Assembly: GCA_024278035.1 (NCBI GenBank)
Contig: JAJRUA010000269.1
Coordinates: forward strand, 1 to 7,518
From: Planctomycetota bacterium
GTDB lineage: Bacteria; Planctomycetota; Planctomycetia; Pirellulales; Lacipirellulaceae
DNA: 7,518 bases
Direction: 5' to 3'
The notes below the pieces were generated by a model. That model worked only from the letters and a program-made list of their open reading frames with translations, searched no databases and was not told the DNA's origin. Below are positions 1 through 6,640 of this stretch, piece by piece. The translations under genes were made by a program, and so were the position numbers. Every line of letters starts with the position of its first letter. Within the stretch, counting starts at the first letter, position 1.

Positions 1-256
1 CAGCTTGGGCTGTACGCTTTACGAACTGATCACCGGCCGACCGCCGTTCGACAGCACTTCGCCCGCGCAGCTCATCACTCTCCACCGTGAAGCGAAGCCA
101 ACCTGCATCCGCGAAGCCGCCACGGGCACGCCGAAGGGCGTCGCCTCGCTCGTTCATCGCCTCCTAGCAAAAGACCCGATGCGTCGCCCCGCCACGCCAC
201 AAGAAGTCACCGAGGAACTGGTCCGTCTAGAAATCGACTGCTTCGGCCTGCGGTGA
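1..256 (+). CDS. Ser/Thr protein kinase (Hanks type), C-terminal fragment
   Basis: This is the 3' end of a gene that starts before the window; the frame is open from base 2 and stops at TGA 254-256. The visible 84 residues are the lower C-lobe of a eukaryotic-like Ser/Thr kinase. SLGCTLYELITGRPPF matches subdomain IX, which usually follows the D of a DIYSLG motif just off the left edge. KDPMRRPATPQEV matches subdomain XI with its invariant Arg. The protein ends about 15 residues after the kinase fold, so there is no C-terminal transmembrane segment, PASTA, WD40 or TPR extension. If the gene carries accessory domains, they must be N-terminal. Such kinases phosphorylate Ser/Thr on protein substrates and are expanded in planctomycetes. 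The substrate cannot be told from this fragment. The catalytic loop and ATP site lie outside the window, so activity cannot be judged. Confidence 0.93.
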   Translation, partial: SLGCTLYELITGRPPFDSTSPAQLITLHREAKPTCIREAATGTPKGVASLVHRLLAKDPMRRPATPQEVTEELVRLEIDCFGLR

Positions 257-262
257 GAGAAA

Positions 263-384
263 TCTACTACAGATCAAGATGGCGAGCGGTGTGGGCGTCA
301 GCCCCCCGATAATCTCGGTGGCCACGTCGCCACTGCTTCTATCGGGGGGCTGACGCCCGCACCGCTCGCCATCTTTGTGGTAGA
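263..384. repeat. Long palindromic intergenic repeat (GGGCTGACGCCC family)
   Basis: The arms 276-310 and 341-375 are complementary over 35 bases with one G-U/mismatch position, around a 30-base spacer. Outside them, 263-271 pairs with 376-384 (one G-U) after a 4-base bulge (gatc, 272-275). The whole folds into a hairpin of about 44 bp that fills the gap between the kinase stop and the next start. There is no T-tract on either exit, so it is not a canonical intrinsic terminator, though so strong a hairpin may stall or protect transcripts. The core GGGGGCTGACGCCC followed by CCGCTCGCC recurs in diverged form at 4531-4554, which suggests a dispersed repeat family. Confidence 0.85.
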
Positions 385-393
385 ATAGCGGAC

Positions 394-807
394 GTGTCAC
401 AGCCTTTGATCCGCCGTCTCGATCAAATCACGATCGCCGCTCTTATGGCGATTGCTATCGTGGGTGTGTCCACATGGTGGCTGGCGAACGGTGGCCACCG
501 TGGCGCGTTGATTGAGATCGAAAATGCCCCGCCGCTCGACTATCAATTCATGGTCGATCTCAACCGGGCCGAGTGGCCCGAACTGGCCCAACTCCCCGGC
601 ATTGGACAAACACTCGCTGAGCGTATCGTCAATCACCGCGCCGCCGAAGGCAACTTTCGCTCGATCGATGACTTGCATAACGTCAACGGCATTGGCCCCC
701 GAAAGCTCGAAGCGATGCGACGGTATCTGCTGCCGATGGTGGACGACACACAAGTCGCGGGGGAAGAAAAACCATGGCAAAAAACCGTAGGCGAGCCGCG
801 AGCGTAA
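394..807 (+). CDS. ComEA-like helix-hairpin-helix protein, membrane anchored
   Basis: The 137-residue protein begins at GTG 394. It has one N-terminal hydrophobic segment (about residues 12-31, [20 protein letters not shown]) preceded by two Arg, so the C-terminal part is probably extracytoplasmic. Residues 54-114 form a tandem helix-hairpin-helix domain: [18 protein letters not shown] resembles the NINTA..EL..LPGIG start of ComEA, and the second hairpin is [12 protein letters not shown] (97-108). ComEA proteins bind double-stranded DNA non-specifically and help bring it across the envelope during natural transformation. Planctomycetes have many short HhH proteins of this type, so a DNA-uptake role is only inferred, and no comEC is visible nearby. 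The next in-frame ATG (residue 18) would cut the membrane segment, so GTG is preferred; no clear Shine-Dalgarno is seen. The last seven or so residues (TVGEPRA) are encoded by the palindromic repeat at 790-897, which also supplies the TAA stop. Confidence 0.85.
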   Translation: MSQPLIRRLDQITIAALMAIAIVGVSTWWLANGGHRGALIEIENAPPLDYQFMVDLNRAEWPELAQLPGIGQTLAERIVNHRAAEGNFRSIDDLHNVNGIGPRKLEAMRRYLLPMVDDTQVAGEEKPWQKTVGEPRA

Positions 808-897
808 GCGACCTGAGTTTTTTTGTAGCCGACGCCTTTACCGCAAGAACTTTATCGGGACAGAGTTCACTCCGATCGCCTACGCTCGCAGCTCGCC
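788..897. repeat. Palindromic repeat (GGCGAGCCGCGAGCG family)
   Basis: Bases 790-810 are the inverted complement of 877-897 with two mismatches (GCGAGCCGCGAGCGTAAGCG against GCGAGCTGCGAGCGTAGGCG). Pairing continues weakly inward to about 818/869. The centre contains a T7 run (818-824). The left arm overlaps the 3' end of the HhH gene. The element then fills most of the space before uvrB and could shape the uvrB leader. I recall this GC-rich motif as frequent in Pirellulales intergenic regions; a genome-wide motif count would settle that. Confidence 0.8.
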
Positions 898-985
898 AAA
901 TCTTTCGGAGGTTCACGATTGGCCCCCAATGCGGTCCAATGGAGGAGTTCCTTCTGCCTTCCCCCCTCTGACGCTCCCTTTCGCA

Positions 986-3061
986 ATGCCTCCCTTCCAA
1001 CTCACCAGCGAATTCAAGCCCGCCGGGGATCAGCCCGAGGCAATTGAGGCTCTTGTAAAGAACCTCAAGAGCGGACAAAAAGAACAAGTCCTCATGGGCG
1101 TCACCGGCAGCGGCAAGACGTTCACCATGGCCAACGTCATTCAGCAACTGCAACGACCGGCGCTGATTCTCTCGCACAACAAAACGCTTGCCGCTCAACT
1201 CTACAGCGAATTCAAAGAGTTCTTCCCCAATAACGCGGTGAGCTACTTCGTTAGCTACTACGATTACTATCAACCGGAAGCGTACATACCGCAACGCGAT
1301 ATTTACATTGAAAAGGATGCGTCGATCAACGAAGAGATCGACCGGATGCGACTCGCGACGACCAGCAGTTTGGTGAGCCGGCGCGACGTGATTGTGGTGG
1401 CGAGCGTTTCGTGCATTTATGGCTTAGGGTCGCCCGAAGATTATAAGGCGATGATGGTCGGCATCGCGGTCGGCGACACCGTCGATCGAGACGAGGTGCT
1501 TAGCAAACTAATCAACATTCATTACGAACGAAACGATACCGATCCCCAACGGGGCAAGTTCCGTGTGCGTGGCGACTCGGTCGAGATTTGGCCCGCCTAC
1601 GAAGAGTTCTCCTACCGACTGGAGTTTTGGGGCGACGAAATTGAAAAACTCTCGATCATCAACCCGACTAGCGGTCAGGTGGTCGATTCGTTGCAAGAAA
1701 TCTACATCTATCCGGCCAAGCATTTTGTGTTGCCCGAAGAGCGGGTCGCCAAGGCCGTTGATCAACTGCGGCTCGAACTCTCCGGCCGGCTAGAGTATTT
1801 CAAGAAAGAAGGGATGCTCCTCGAAGCCCAGCGACTCAATGCCCGAACGCGTTACGACCTAGAGATGATGCTTGAGGTGGGTTACTGTCCAGGTGTCGAG
1901 AACTACTCCGCCCCGCTCTCTGGCAAGTCGCCCGGCGATTCCCCCAACACACTTTTTGACTTCTTTCCGAAAGATTACCTGCTGTTCGTTGATGAAAGTC
2001 ATGCCACGGTTAGCCAGGTCGGTGCGATGTACAATGGCGACCGGGCGCGTAAGACGACGCTTGTCGAGCATGGTTTTCGTCTGCCGAGCGCGCTCGATAA
2101 CCGTCCACTCAAGTTCGCCGAATGGCAAGAGCGGATGAATCAGTGCGTTTACGTTAGTGCGACGCCTGCGAAGTACGAGCTCGAACGGACCGGTGGCGAG
2201 GTGGTCGAACAGATCGTCCGCCCCACGGGCCTGCTTGACCCGATCATCGAACTCTCCCCCGCCCGTGGCCAGGTGCCGCATCTGCTCAAAGAAATTCGCA
2301 AACGGGCCGACGTGAATGAGCGCGTACTCGTCACGACACTTACCAAGAAAATGGCGGAAGACCTTGCCGGCTATCTTGCGGAGCAAGGGGTCAATTGCCA
2401 GTGGCTTCACTCAGAGCTCAACGCCTTCGAGCGAGTCGAGCTGTTGCGTGACCTTCGGCAAGGCAAATTCGATGCACTGGTCGGCGTGAACCTCTTGCGC
2501 GAAGGGCTCGACCTACCCGAGGTCTCGCTCGTTGCGATTCTTGACGCTGACAAGGAAGGTTTTTTGCGTAGCGAAACATCCCTGATGCAAACCATTGGCC
2601 GGGCTGCTCGGAATGTCAATGCCCGCGTCATCCTTTATGGCGATAAGGTGACTAAAAGTATGCAAAAGGCGATCGACGAGACTGAGCGTCGCCGCAAGTT
2701 GCAAGAAGCCTACAATAAAGAACACAACATTACACCTGCGACAATCAAGAAGGCAATCCGCGCAGGTATCGAAGGCGAAGCGGCTGCCCACATCCGGGCC
2801 AACGCCGCCGTGGGCCTCAACGATGAGACGGCCTACATCACGCAAGAGTATCTCAACGAACTTGAAAAAGAGATGTTTGAGGCCGCCGATCAAATGGAGT
2901 TCGAGCGTGCCGCCCTCATCCGCGACCGCATCGAAAAAATGCAAGAGTCGATTGGCGAGTCCATCAAAGAGGTCGAGGCCGACATGAAAAAAATGGGTAA
3001 GCAACGCGGCAAGGTCCGAAAGAAAAAAGCCAAAGTGCCACGACCCAAACGCGGGGTGTGA
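986..3061 (+). CDS. uvrB: UvrABC excinuclease subunit B (UvrB)
   Basis: UvrB is the DNA-damage-verifying helicase-like subunit of nucleotide excision repair. It is loaded by UvrA, opens DNA around the lesion and recruits UvrC for incision. The 691-residue protein is complete and close to the family length. Visible landmarks are Walker A GVTGSGKT (38-45), the aromatic beta-hairpin [12 protein letters not shown] (91-102), Walker B DESH (336-339), motif V region [20 protein letters not shown] (501-520), motif [11 protein letters not shown] (535-543), and a C-terminal UVR motif (about 620-655) that contacts UvrC and UvrA. After it comes a Lys/Arg-rich tail (668-691), which may be a lineage extension. 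ATG 986 gives [20 protein letters not shown], matching the usual UvrB N-terminus. An upstream in-frame ATG at 929 adds 19 unrelated residues and is not favoured, although GGAGG lies at 907-911. GGAGGAG at 941-947 is too far from 986 to act as a normal ribosome site. The gene stands alone; the neighbouring rhomboid-like gene is convergent. Confidence 0.98.
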   Translation: MPPFQLTSEFKPAGDQPEAIEALVKNLKSGQKEQVLMGVTGSGKTFTMANVIQQLQRPALILSHNKTLAAQLYSEFKEFFPNNAVSYFVSYYDYYQPEAYIPQRDIYIEKDASINEEIDRMRLATTSSLVSRRDVIVVASVSCIYGLGSPEDYKAMMVGIAVGDTVDRDEVLSKLINIHYERNDTDPQRGKFRVRGDSVEIWPAYEEFSYRLEFWGDEIEKLSIINPTSGQVVDSLQEIYIYPAKHFVLPEERVAKAVDQLRLELSGRLEYFKKEGMLLEAQRLNARTRYDLEMMLEVGYCPGVENYSAPLSGKSPGDSPNTLFDFFPKDYLLFVDESHATVSQVGAMYNGDRARKTTLVEHGFRLPSALDNRPLKFAEWQERMNQCVYVSATPAKYELERTGGEVVEQIVRPTGLLDPIIELSPARGQVPHLLKEIRKRADVNERVLVTTLTKKMAEDLAGYLAEQGVNCQWLHSELNAFERVELLRDLRQGKFDALVGVNLLREGLDLPEVSLVAILDADKEGFLRSETSLMQTIGRAARNVNARVILYGDKVTKSMQKAIDETERRRKLQEAYNKEHNITPATIKKAIRAGIEGEAAAHIRANAAVGLNDETAYITQEYLNELEKEMFEAADQMEFERAALIRDRIEKMQESIGESIKEVEADMKKMGKQRGKVRKKKAKVPRPKRGV

Positions 3062-3109
3062 AGTCTCATGCAAAGACGATAAGACGCGAGGAAACGATTG
3101 GGAAAAATT

Positions 3110-3500
3110 TCGCGCAGAGACGCGGAGGCAGCAGGGGGAGTGTTAGGGGCGATTGCTCTACTTTCAAGGCGATGATTTCCTCTCAAGCAAACTCGAACCA
3201 CTCTAGCTTTGAGATAATTAAATATCGTAACCGTTCACAGCTCCCAACAAAAAGAAACCGCTATTGAACGCGAATAGAACGACTCGAACTGCAAAATCTA
3301 CTCGATAAGCCCCGCATAAAAGATGGGAATCGTGAAGAAGCGAGGGGAGATAAAAAGGAGAAACATCGGTCTGGAAAAACCACCTGAATAGGCGATTATT
3401 CGCGTTCATTTGCGGTTCTACAGAGCCCTTCCAAACAGGCGGACGACGCTTTGGGAACTATTGCCTATCTCTTCTCTGCCGTCTCCGCGTCTTTGCGCGA
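3110..3500. repeat. Nested inverted-repeat block in convergent intergenic region
   Basis: The gap between the uvrB stop and the 3' end of the rhomboid-like gene (3062-3554) has no credible gene. Its outer arms are 3110-3134 (TCGCGCAGAGACGCGGAGGC...) and 3476-3500, inverted complements with about three mismatches over 25 bases. Inner arms at 3255-3277 and 3397-3419 share GAACGCGAATA in inverted order. The whole is about 390 bp with terminal inverted repeats and no transposase frame. It could be a non-autonomous mobile element, or independent dispersed repeats that happen to be nested. No target-site duplication was confirmed. Confidence 0.6.
3227..3331. repeat. Direct repeat copy A (partner at 4409-4521)
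   Basis: This copy shares ordered blocks with 4409-4521 in the same orientation: GTAACCGTTCAC, GAACGCGAATAG, AACGACTCGAACTGCAAAA, then CTACT.GA.AAGCCCC and a final GG.AATC. The two copies flank the rhomboid-like gene. Copy A lacks about 10 bases present in copy B between the second and third blocks. It lies inside the larger nested inverted-repeat block. Confidence 0.8.
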
Positions 3501-3554
3501 TACTTTGTCGAGGCCTTCGCGAGGGAAGTAGCGAGTACGATCGAACGGGTTTCG

Positions 3555-4361
3555 CTAAACCACGTGCTGGTGGTTCTTTAGATGCTCGGGGCAATAGCCG
3601 CATTGGCCCGCGCATTGGGAGCAGTACCGGAAGATTGTCTTGGGGGCCATGTCGCTCGTGAGGCCGCAGGTGCGGCATTCATGCCGGATGGCGGCTTGGC
3701 CCTTCGCAACACGTTTTTGGAAATCATGGCGACGCCTGGCGTGCTTGAGATTCGTTATCGCACGGACGCCGAAGAAGAGGGCGAAGTCGGCCACCGTGGC
3801 AAGCACCAACCAAAATTGAGGCCACCCTCCTCCTAGGATTCGCAGCGCAAAGAAAATCCAGGTGAGCATCGCTAGCCACTTTACCTTGACGGGCAACACA
3901 AAATAAATGTGGAACGTGTAGTCCGGATAAAGCTGGGCGAAGGCGAGGAAAAGTGAGGTGTAAAGATAAGAATTGGTTGCCGATCCGGGCGGAAGAAAGA
4001 ACGAAACAGCGACGGTTGCGGCGTAGCCGATCAGCAGGTAGAGCGTCAGCTTGAACTCGCTCCAATCACGCTGGAGCACTTGCCCGAAAAAGTGCATCAG
4101 GTACCAATGGAACGCCAGCCAGAGCAAGCCAATTCGGGGTGGCTCAAACAAAAACGTGACAAGCCGCCAGACTTGTCCTTCGAGAATCAGGTCGGGCCTT
4201 AGCGAAACAAGATTCGCCACATTCGGCCCGGCAGCCATACCTTGCATCTGCTGGAGATAGGAGAGGGCAAAGACCAACATCTGGCCAACGACAATGCCCG
4301 TCACCAGGTTGGGGACTGCGTACCGACCGAAGCGTCGTTCCAGTCGGTCAAAAATGTCCAT
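3555..4361 (-). CDS. Rhomboid/derlin-like membrane protein with C-terminal Cys-rich tail
   Basis: The 268-residue protein starts at ATG 4361; a TTG at 4373 would add four residues. It has about six hydrophobic segments (roughly 17-38, 65-74 with 78-95, 104-123, 131-146, 152-175, 182-203). WRLVTFLFEP (65-74) matches the WR-containing loop of rhomboid and derlin proteins. FHWYLMHFFGQVLQRDW (84-100) corresponds to the second rhomboid helix, but the usual HxxxN is not kept. Where proteases have GxSG, this protein has TNSY (129-132), so Ser131 can be aligned but the flanking glycines are lost. The last helix (182-203) has no His for the catalytic dyad. It is therefore probably not an active protease. 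The cytosolic tail (229-266) carries CxxC, CxxC and CxxC pairs at 229/232, 247/250 and 254/257, plus several His, consistent with a zinc ribbon. Rhomboid pseudoproteases and derlins bind or sort membrane proteins; that role here is inference. The gene follows the tsf terminator, so it needs its own promoter. Confidence 0.8.
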   Translation of the reverse strand: MDIFDRLERRFGRYAVPNLVTGIVVGQMLVFALSYLQQMQGMAAGPNVANLVSLRPDLILEGQVWRLVTFLFEPPRIGLLWLAFHWYLMHFFGQVLQRDWSEFKLTLYLLIGYAATVAVSFFLPPGSATNSYLYTSLFLAFAQLYPDYTFHIYFVLPVKVKWLAMLTWIFFALRILGGGWPQFWLVLATVADFALFFGVRAITNLKHARRRHDFQKRVAKGQAAIRHECRTCGLTSDMAPKTIFRYCSQCAGQCGYCPEHLKNHQHVV

Positions 4362-4408
4362 CGTCTTACCCAAGAAAGCTGCAAAGTCGAAGAGGTAGTC
4401 GATTTATT

Positions 4409-4521
4409 GTAACCGTTCACCGATTCTCAAAAAAGGAACCGCCGATGAACGCGAATAGACGCTAATAAACGACTCGAACTGCAAAACCTACTTGAGAAGC
4501 CCCACACAGAATCTGGCAATC
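4409..4521. repeat. Direct repeat copy B (partner at 3227-3331)
   Basis: This is the second copy of the repeat described at 3227-3331, located just upstream of the rhomboid-like gene. The 19-base block AACGACTCGAACTGCAAAA is identical in both copies (4468-4486 here). Copy B has an extra ACGCTAATAA (4458-4467 region) after GAACGCGAATAG. Because it sits within about 50-160 bases of the minus-strand start, it overlaps the place where the promoter of the rhomboid-like gene should be. Confidence 0.8.
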
Positions 4522-4530
4522 ATATCCTCC

Positions 4531-4554
4531 GGCGGCTGACGCCGACGGCTCGCC
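4531..4554. repeat. Short copy of the GCTGACGCC repeat family
   Basis: GGCGGCTGACGCCGACGG followed by CTCGCC resembles the right arm of the large hairpin at 263-384 (GCTGACGCC, then GCTCGCC). CGGCG (4530-4534) and CGCCG (4540-4544) can form a small stem. It sits directly before the tsf terminator. Confidence 0.55.
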
Positions 4555-4562
4555 TGCCTTAC

Positions 4563-4598
4563 AAAAAACACCCCGAGGAGCAAACTCCTCGGGGTGTT
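4563..4598 (-). terminator. Rho-independent terminator of tsf
   Basis: On the minus strand a perfect 14-bp stem (4585-4598 with 4567-4580, AACACCCCGAGGAG arm) closes a 4-base loop and is followed by a run of T (plus-strand A6 at 4563-4568). It starts 26 bases after the tsf stop codon. This is a textbook intrinsic terminator and marks the end of the rpsB-tsf unit. Confidence 0.95.
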
Positions 4599-4624
4599 GG
4601 AAATGCCATCGTTTTCTCGCGGCT

Positions 4625-5464
4625 TTAGCCGGCGGTTGCTTCGCCCAACTTCCAGGCGACAAATCCCTTGAGCTTCATGCCCCCTGCTTCAGCGACCTTG
4701 GCGACCGTTTGCTTATCGTCTTTCACGAAGGGCTGCTCCGAGAGCACTTTCTCCGCGAAAAAGTTCCGCATCCGGCCATCGACCATTTTCTCGATAATGT
4801 TCTCTGGCTTGCCCTCTTTCTTGGCAGCATCGACGAGGAAGGCACGCTCCTTCTCAACCACAGCCGGGTCAAGGTCTTCTTTCGTGGTGGCCGAAGGCTT
4901 CATTGCCGCGATGTGCATGCTGATGTCTTTGGCCAGATCGTCGGTTCCCCCTTCAACTTTGAGGAGGACACCACTCTTGCCATCGAAGTGGACGTAACCG
5001 CCACACGCATTGTCCACTCGCTCAAGACGGGCGAGCTTGAACACCTCACGAATGCGATTCTCAAGGTCTTGCTTCACATCGGCAAGCGTCTTGCCTGGCT
5101 GGCTGGGCGAAGGCTGGGCCCATAGCTCGTCAGCCGTCGCCGCACCGGGGCCGGTGGCGAGTTGCTTGGCCAAGTCGTCGGCCAAGACGATCACTTCCTC
5201 ATGTCCGGCGACCGGAGCCGACTCGACTTGAAGCTCAATCATGGCGGCGGTCGGTTGATCGACTTGGGCGAAGATAGCAATGCGGCCTTCTTCCGTCGCA
5301 CGGCTACGGCGACCGTCCATTAACTTCGCACCCTTCTCACGAAGCGCCTGCTTAGCCGCTTCTTTGTCGCCACCCGACTCAACGAGCGCTCTCTTACAGT
5401 CCATCATCGGAAGCTGCGTTTCCTCGCGTAGCTCCTTAACCATTGCTGCAGTGATATCAGCCAT
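4625..5464 (-). CDS. tsf: Translation elongation factor Ts (EF-Ts)
   Basis: EF-Ts recycles EF-Tu by promoting GDP release in the cytoplasm. The 279-residue protein begins at ATG 5464 (MADITAAMVKELREETQ), with GAGGA at 5471-5475 six bases upstream. A frame extending to 5509 would add 15 unrelated residues and is not favoured. The N-terminal UBA-like domain is clear: KELREET..PMMDCKRALVESGGDKEAA (10-37) matches the LREkTGAGMMDCKkAL signature. The central and C-terminal dimerisation-type regions follow, ending with the conserved type of tail AGGMKLKGFVAWKLGE. At the place of the usual TDFV motif, whose Asp and Phe insert into EF-Tu, this protein reads ESAPVAGHEE (81-90), so the key residues are replaced. 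It lies downstream of rpsB on the same strand, as in most bacteria, but 272 bases away. A strong terminator follows, and pyrH is absent. Confidence 0.97.
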   Translation of the reverse strand: MADITAAMVKELREETQLPMMDCKRALVESGGDKEAAKQALREKGAKLMDGRRSRATEEGRIAIFAQVDQPTAAMIELQVESAPVAGHEEVIVLADDLAKQLATGPGAATADELWAQPSPSQPGKTLADVKQDLENRIREVFKLARLERVDNACGGYVHFDGKSGVLLKVEGGTDDLAKDISMHIAAMKPSATTKEDLDPAVVEKERAFLVDAAKKEGKPENIIEKMVDGRMRNFFAEKVLSEQPFVKDDKQTVAKVAEAGGMKLKGFVAWKLGEATAG

Positions 5465-5470
5465 CGAAAA

Positions 5471-5475
5471 TCCTC
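5471..5475 (-). promoter_or_regulatory. Ribosome binding site of tsf
   Basis: GAGGA on the minus strand lies six bases before ATG 5464. It decides the start over the longer frame that opens at 5509. Confidence 0.75.
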
Positions 5476-5548
5476 GGGTAGTTTTTTGGTGCTCGACGAT
5501 TGCGAGCATCGGTAGGGAAATTGGAAGGGGGAAGGCGGATCGGCTAGC

Positions 5549-5621
5549 AAGTAGGGTCCGCTGTGCGGACCGTTTCTTAAAGGCAACCCAACCTCAATGG
5601 TCCGCACAGCGGACCCTACTT
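5549..5621. repeat. Perfect 23-bp inverted repeat (GTAGGGTCCGC family)
   Basis: Bases 5549-5571 are the exact inverted complement of 5599-5621 (arms contain GTAGGGTCCGCTGTGCGGAC), separated by 27 bases. Each arm also contains its own smaller palindrome, GTCCGC.TGTGCGGAC, so it can form either one long or two short hairpins. It lies in the tsf leader, 85 bases upstream of the tsf start codon. I recall this motif as a common dispersed repeat in planctomycetes. Confidence 0.85.
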
Positions 5622-5681
5622 GGTTAGGGGAGGGTTTAACCATGCGGGGTTCTAAAACCCCACCTCTATCTGTCCTCACCT

Positions 5682-5714
5682 AAAAATAGCCCCTCCCCTA
5701 AAAAAGGGGAGGGG
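5682..5714 (-). terminator. Terminator-like hairpin between rpsB and tsf
   Basis: On the minus strand CCCCTCCCC (5706-5714) pairs with GGGGAGGGG (5690-5698) across a 7-base T-rich loop. It is followed by CTATTTTTAG, a T5 run. It begins 22 bases after the rpsB stop. The 3' half of the stem can instead pair with 5624-5634 further downstream (11 perfect bp, TTAGGGGAGGG with its complement), so the hairpin may be conditional. It probably ends some or all rpsB transcripts. Confidence 0.65.
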
Positions 5715-5736
5715 AATATCTCGCCTGCTAGCTCAA

Positions 5737-6540
5737 TCAGCTCGCGGCTACCGGCTTGTCCGCTTCTTTCTCGGCAGCGGTGGCCTTCTCAATAGCAGCA
5801 GCGGTTGCAGCCGCCGCTTTGGCGTCGGCGCCTTCTTTCCGCGTTTGCTGCTCGATAGCTGCCTGCGCCTTGCCAGCCACAACGGCGTCGGCCAAGAGCT
5901 TTACGATCAACTCGATCGACCGCATTCCGTCGTCGTTGCCGGGGATCGGCAGATCGACTTGGTCGGGGTCACAGTCCGAGTCGATCAACGAGACGACCGC
6001 GATGCCCAGCTTACGGGCTTCCTTAACGGCGTTCTTCTCTTTTTTTGGATCGATCACTACCATGCACTCGGGCAGCCGGGTCATCGTTCGCATTCCGTTG
6101 AGGTTGCGATAGATTTTTCGGTACTCACGGTTGAGTGTCGCCTGCATTTTTTTGGAGTAGCCCAAGATCGCTTCGCCTGTGCGAATCTCTTCGAGTTCTT
6201 CCAGTCGGCTCAGCCGGTCACTAATTGTCCGGAAGTTGGTTAGCGTGCCGCCCAACCAGCGCTGAGCAACAAAGGGCATACCCGCCCGGGCCGCTTCGCG
6301 TTCGATCGTATCGGCGGCTTGGCGTTTGGTGCCGACGAACAGGATTTGACTACCACGTCCTGACACGTCCGACAGGTACTTCTTGGCCCGCAGCAAGCCG
6401 CGGATCGTCTCGCGAACGTCGATAATGTGGATCAGGTTGCGGCGAGCATAGATATAAGGCCGCATCTTGGGGTTCCATCGGCTCGCACGGTGGCCGAAGT
6501 GAACGCCCGCTTCCACAAGCTCATTGACTAAAGAAGCCAT
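5737..6540 (-). CDS. rpsB: 30S ribosomal protein S2
   Basis: S2 is a late-assembling 30S subunit protein that joins head and body and is needed for S1 binding. The 267-residue protein starts at ATG 6540 ([20 protein letters not shown]). Family landmarks are [16 protein letters not shown] (14-31), the NLIHIID strand (35-41), LFVGTKRQA (67-75), [11 protein letters not shown] (93-103), the coiled-coil stretch (about 108-150), and the C-terminal signature [19 protein letters not shown] (186-204) with SIEL following. After residue 225 comes an Ala/Lys/Glu-rich tail ending KPVAAS, a low-complexity extension often seen in S2. Only a weak purine stretch (AGAGAGA) precedes the start. It is the first gene of the rpsB-tsf pair, and a structured leader candidate lies about 100 bases upstream. 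Confidence 0.98.
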   Translation of the reverse strand: MASLVNELVEAGVHFGHRASRWNPKMRPYIYARRNLIHIIDVRETIRGLLRAKKYLSDVSGRGSQILFVGTKRQAADTIEREAARAGMPFVAQRWLGGTLTNFRTISDRLSRLEELEEIRTGEAILGYSKKMQATLNREYRKIYRNLNGMRTMTRLPECMVVIDPKKEKNAVKEARKLGIAVVSLIDSDCDPDQVDLPIPGNDDGMRSIELIVKLLADAVVAGKAQAAIEQQTRKEGADAKAAAATAAAIEKATAAEKEADKPVAAS

Positions 6541-6640
6541 ACTGATATCGTCTCTCTAAATTGACACACCAGCAGCAACGTCACAGGCAGATTCCTCCAG
6601 GAAAGTGGGGGGGACTGTGAACAGACTGGCGTTAGGACGC

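Noticed and set aside
774..971. Small plus-strand frame of 65 codons ([14 protein letters not shown] peptide)
   Set aside because: It is a translation of the palindromic repeat at 788-897 and overlaps both the HhH gene end and the uvrB upstream region. It has no domain.
683..1294. Minus-strand frame of 203 codons
   Set aside because: It lies antisense to the HhH gene and uvrB and crosses the repeat. Its composition is that of a shadow frame.
3218..3409. Minus-strand frame of 63 codons with hydrophobic stretches
   Set aside because: It is a translation of the direct and inverted repeat sequences. The frame at 4462-4662 gives the same FAVRVV peptide, which marks both as repeat-derived.
4709..5125. 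Plus-strand frame of 138 codons
   Set aside because: It is fully antisense to tsf, which is unambiguous on the other strand.
5404..5679. Minus-strand frame of 91 codons in the rpsB-tsf spacer
   Set aside because: It runs through the inverted repeat and into the tsf 5' end in another frame, and shows no family features.
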